Source: Bacilli bacterium | Lineage (GTDB): Bacteria; Bacillota_I; Bacilli_A; Haloplasmatales; Haloplasmataceae | Direction: 5' to 3' | Assembly (NCBI GenBank): GCA_012513195.1 | Contig: JAAZCR010000288.1 | Span: 1-5,959, forward strand | Length of the DNA stretch: 5,959 nt | Shown here: positions 5,460-5,959 of the stretch, piece by piece | Position numbering within the stretch: position 1 is the first letter of the stretch | Layout: each line of letters opens with the position of its first letter | The notes under the pieces: generated by a model | The model's database searches: none | What the model was told of the DNA's origin: nothing | What the model saw: only the letters and a program-made list of their open reading frames with translations | Translations under genes and position numbers: made by a program

Positions 5460-5959
5460 ATGTTTGATGAAGAAGTTAAACCAAAACAGTTCGTATTTAT
5501 TATTTTAGGTTTATTAAATATCGTTTTTATTGGTTTTATCTGCTTCTTAATACTTGAGAGGAATCAACCAAACAATAATGAGAATATTAATACAAAGATT
5601 GTCGTAGAAATAGGTGGCGAGGTCAATAATCCTGGTGTTTATGAGATTGAAAATGATAAGAGATTAGTTGATTTAGTACAACTAGCTGGAGGATTTACAG
5701 ATGAAGCGAATTCATCACTAGTTAATTTAGCTATGAGTTTACAAGATGGACGCAAGTATTACATACCATCGATTCACGATGTAAGTAATGGTAAGATTAA
5801 TGGTAAAATCAACATTAACACAGCTAGCCTAGAAGAGTTAATGGAACTAAAAGGAATAGGAAAAGTCAAAGCTCAAGCGATTATCGATTATCGCAATCTA
5901 TATGGACCATTTCTAAGTACTGAAGAAATTATGAAAGTACGTGGTATTGGTGAGAAGAC
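5460..5959 (+). CDS. comEA: Competence protein ComEA, DNA-binding receptor (partial, 3' end outside window)
   Basis: The first 166 codons are present; the window edge truncates the gene. ComEA is the membrane-anchored dsDNA receptor for transformation, acting with the ComEC channel. The pieces are in family order. A short N-terminus is followed by one transmembrane segment (about 11-32). An SLBB domain follows (about 46-103), with VEIGGEVNNPGVYEI (49-63) and LVQLAGGF (72-79). The C-terminal helix-hairpin-helix DNA-binding domain starts at ININTASLEELMELKGIG (117-134) and continues through AIIDYRNLYGPF (140-151) to the second hairpin, RGIG (161-164). The frame stays open to the edge. The SD is inside the upstream hairpin. 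Gene order yqeM...comEA matches Bacillus; comEB/comEC would be expected downstream, outside this window. Confidence 0.93.
   Translation, partial: MFDEEVKPKQFVFIILGLLNIVFIGFICFLILERNQPNNNENINTKIVVEIGGEVNNPGVYEIENDKRLVDLVQLAGGFTDEANSSLVNLAMSLQDGRKYYIPSIHDVSNGKINGKININTASLEELMELKGIGKVKAQAIIDYRNLYGPFLSTEEIMKVRGIGEK

Overview
This window comes from the chromosome of a low-G+C member of the Bacillota (Firmicutes). Base composition is about two-thirds A+T by eye. TGA is used as a stop (the HD-domain gene ends in tandem TGA TGA) and Trp is encoded by TGG, so the code is standard and not the mycoplasma code. A sigma-K gene indicates an endospore former or a close relative of one. The AT-rich coding and the pairing of sigma-K with this gene cluster would suit a deep-branching, Turicibacter/Haloplasma/Erysipelotrichia-like lineage, but that placement is inference.

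Layout: (1) 13-711, minus strand: an intact, uninterrupted sigK with a hydrophobic N-terminal pro-sequence. (2) 712-744: a 33-bp divergent gap with a Shine-Dalgarno (SD) sequence on each strand, so both promoters probably lie inside the opposing genes. (3) 745-5073, plus strand: a tight operon yqeG-yqeH-aroE-yhbY(yqeI)-yqeK-rsfS(yqeL)-yqeM. Adjacent genes overlap by 14-35 nt or lie 2-9 nt apart, and the operon ends in an intrinsic terminator that contains the yqeM stop codon. It matches the well-known Bacillus yqeG-yqeM order except that nadD, normally between yqeI and yqeK, is missing. (4) 5074-5133: a short spacer with a perfect 10-bp palindrome and a strong SD. (5) 5134-5403: an 89-aa Lys/Asn-rich protein that I do not recognise. 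Near its C-terminus is EFAKE, which resembles the germination-protease site of small acid-soluble spore proteins. (6) 5416-5459: a 17-bp hairpin plus U-tract that looks like a terminator, but its 3' arm is the Shine-Dalgarno sequence of the next gene. (7) 5460-5959: the 5' part of comEA, cut by the window edge.

How the genes work together: YqeH and RsfS act on 30S and 50S ribosome biogenesis or silencing, and the YhbY protein is a ribosome-associated RNA-binding protein. YqeG is a HAD-family phosphatase, YqeK a probable Ap4A hydrolase, AroE the shikimate dehydrogenase and YqeM an uncharacterised methyltransferase. Together they form a housekeeping operon for ribosome assembly and nucleotide/stress metabolism. 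It is flanked by a sporulation regulator on one side and the DNA-uptake gene comEA on the other.

Most of the window is conserved core genome. The points most worth a second look are the hairpin that sequesters the comEA ribosome-binding site, the possible spore protein at 5134-5403, and the absence of nadD from its usual slot. I see no mobile element, CRISPR array, tRNA or rRNA.
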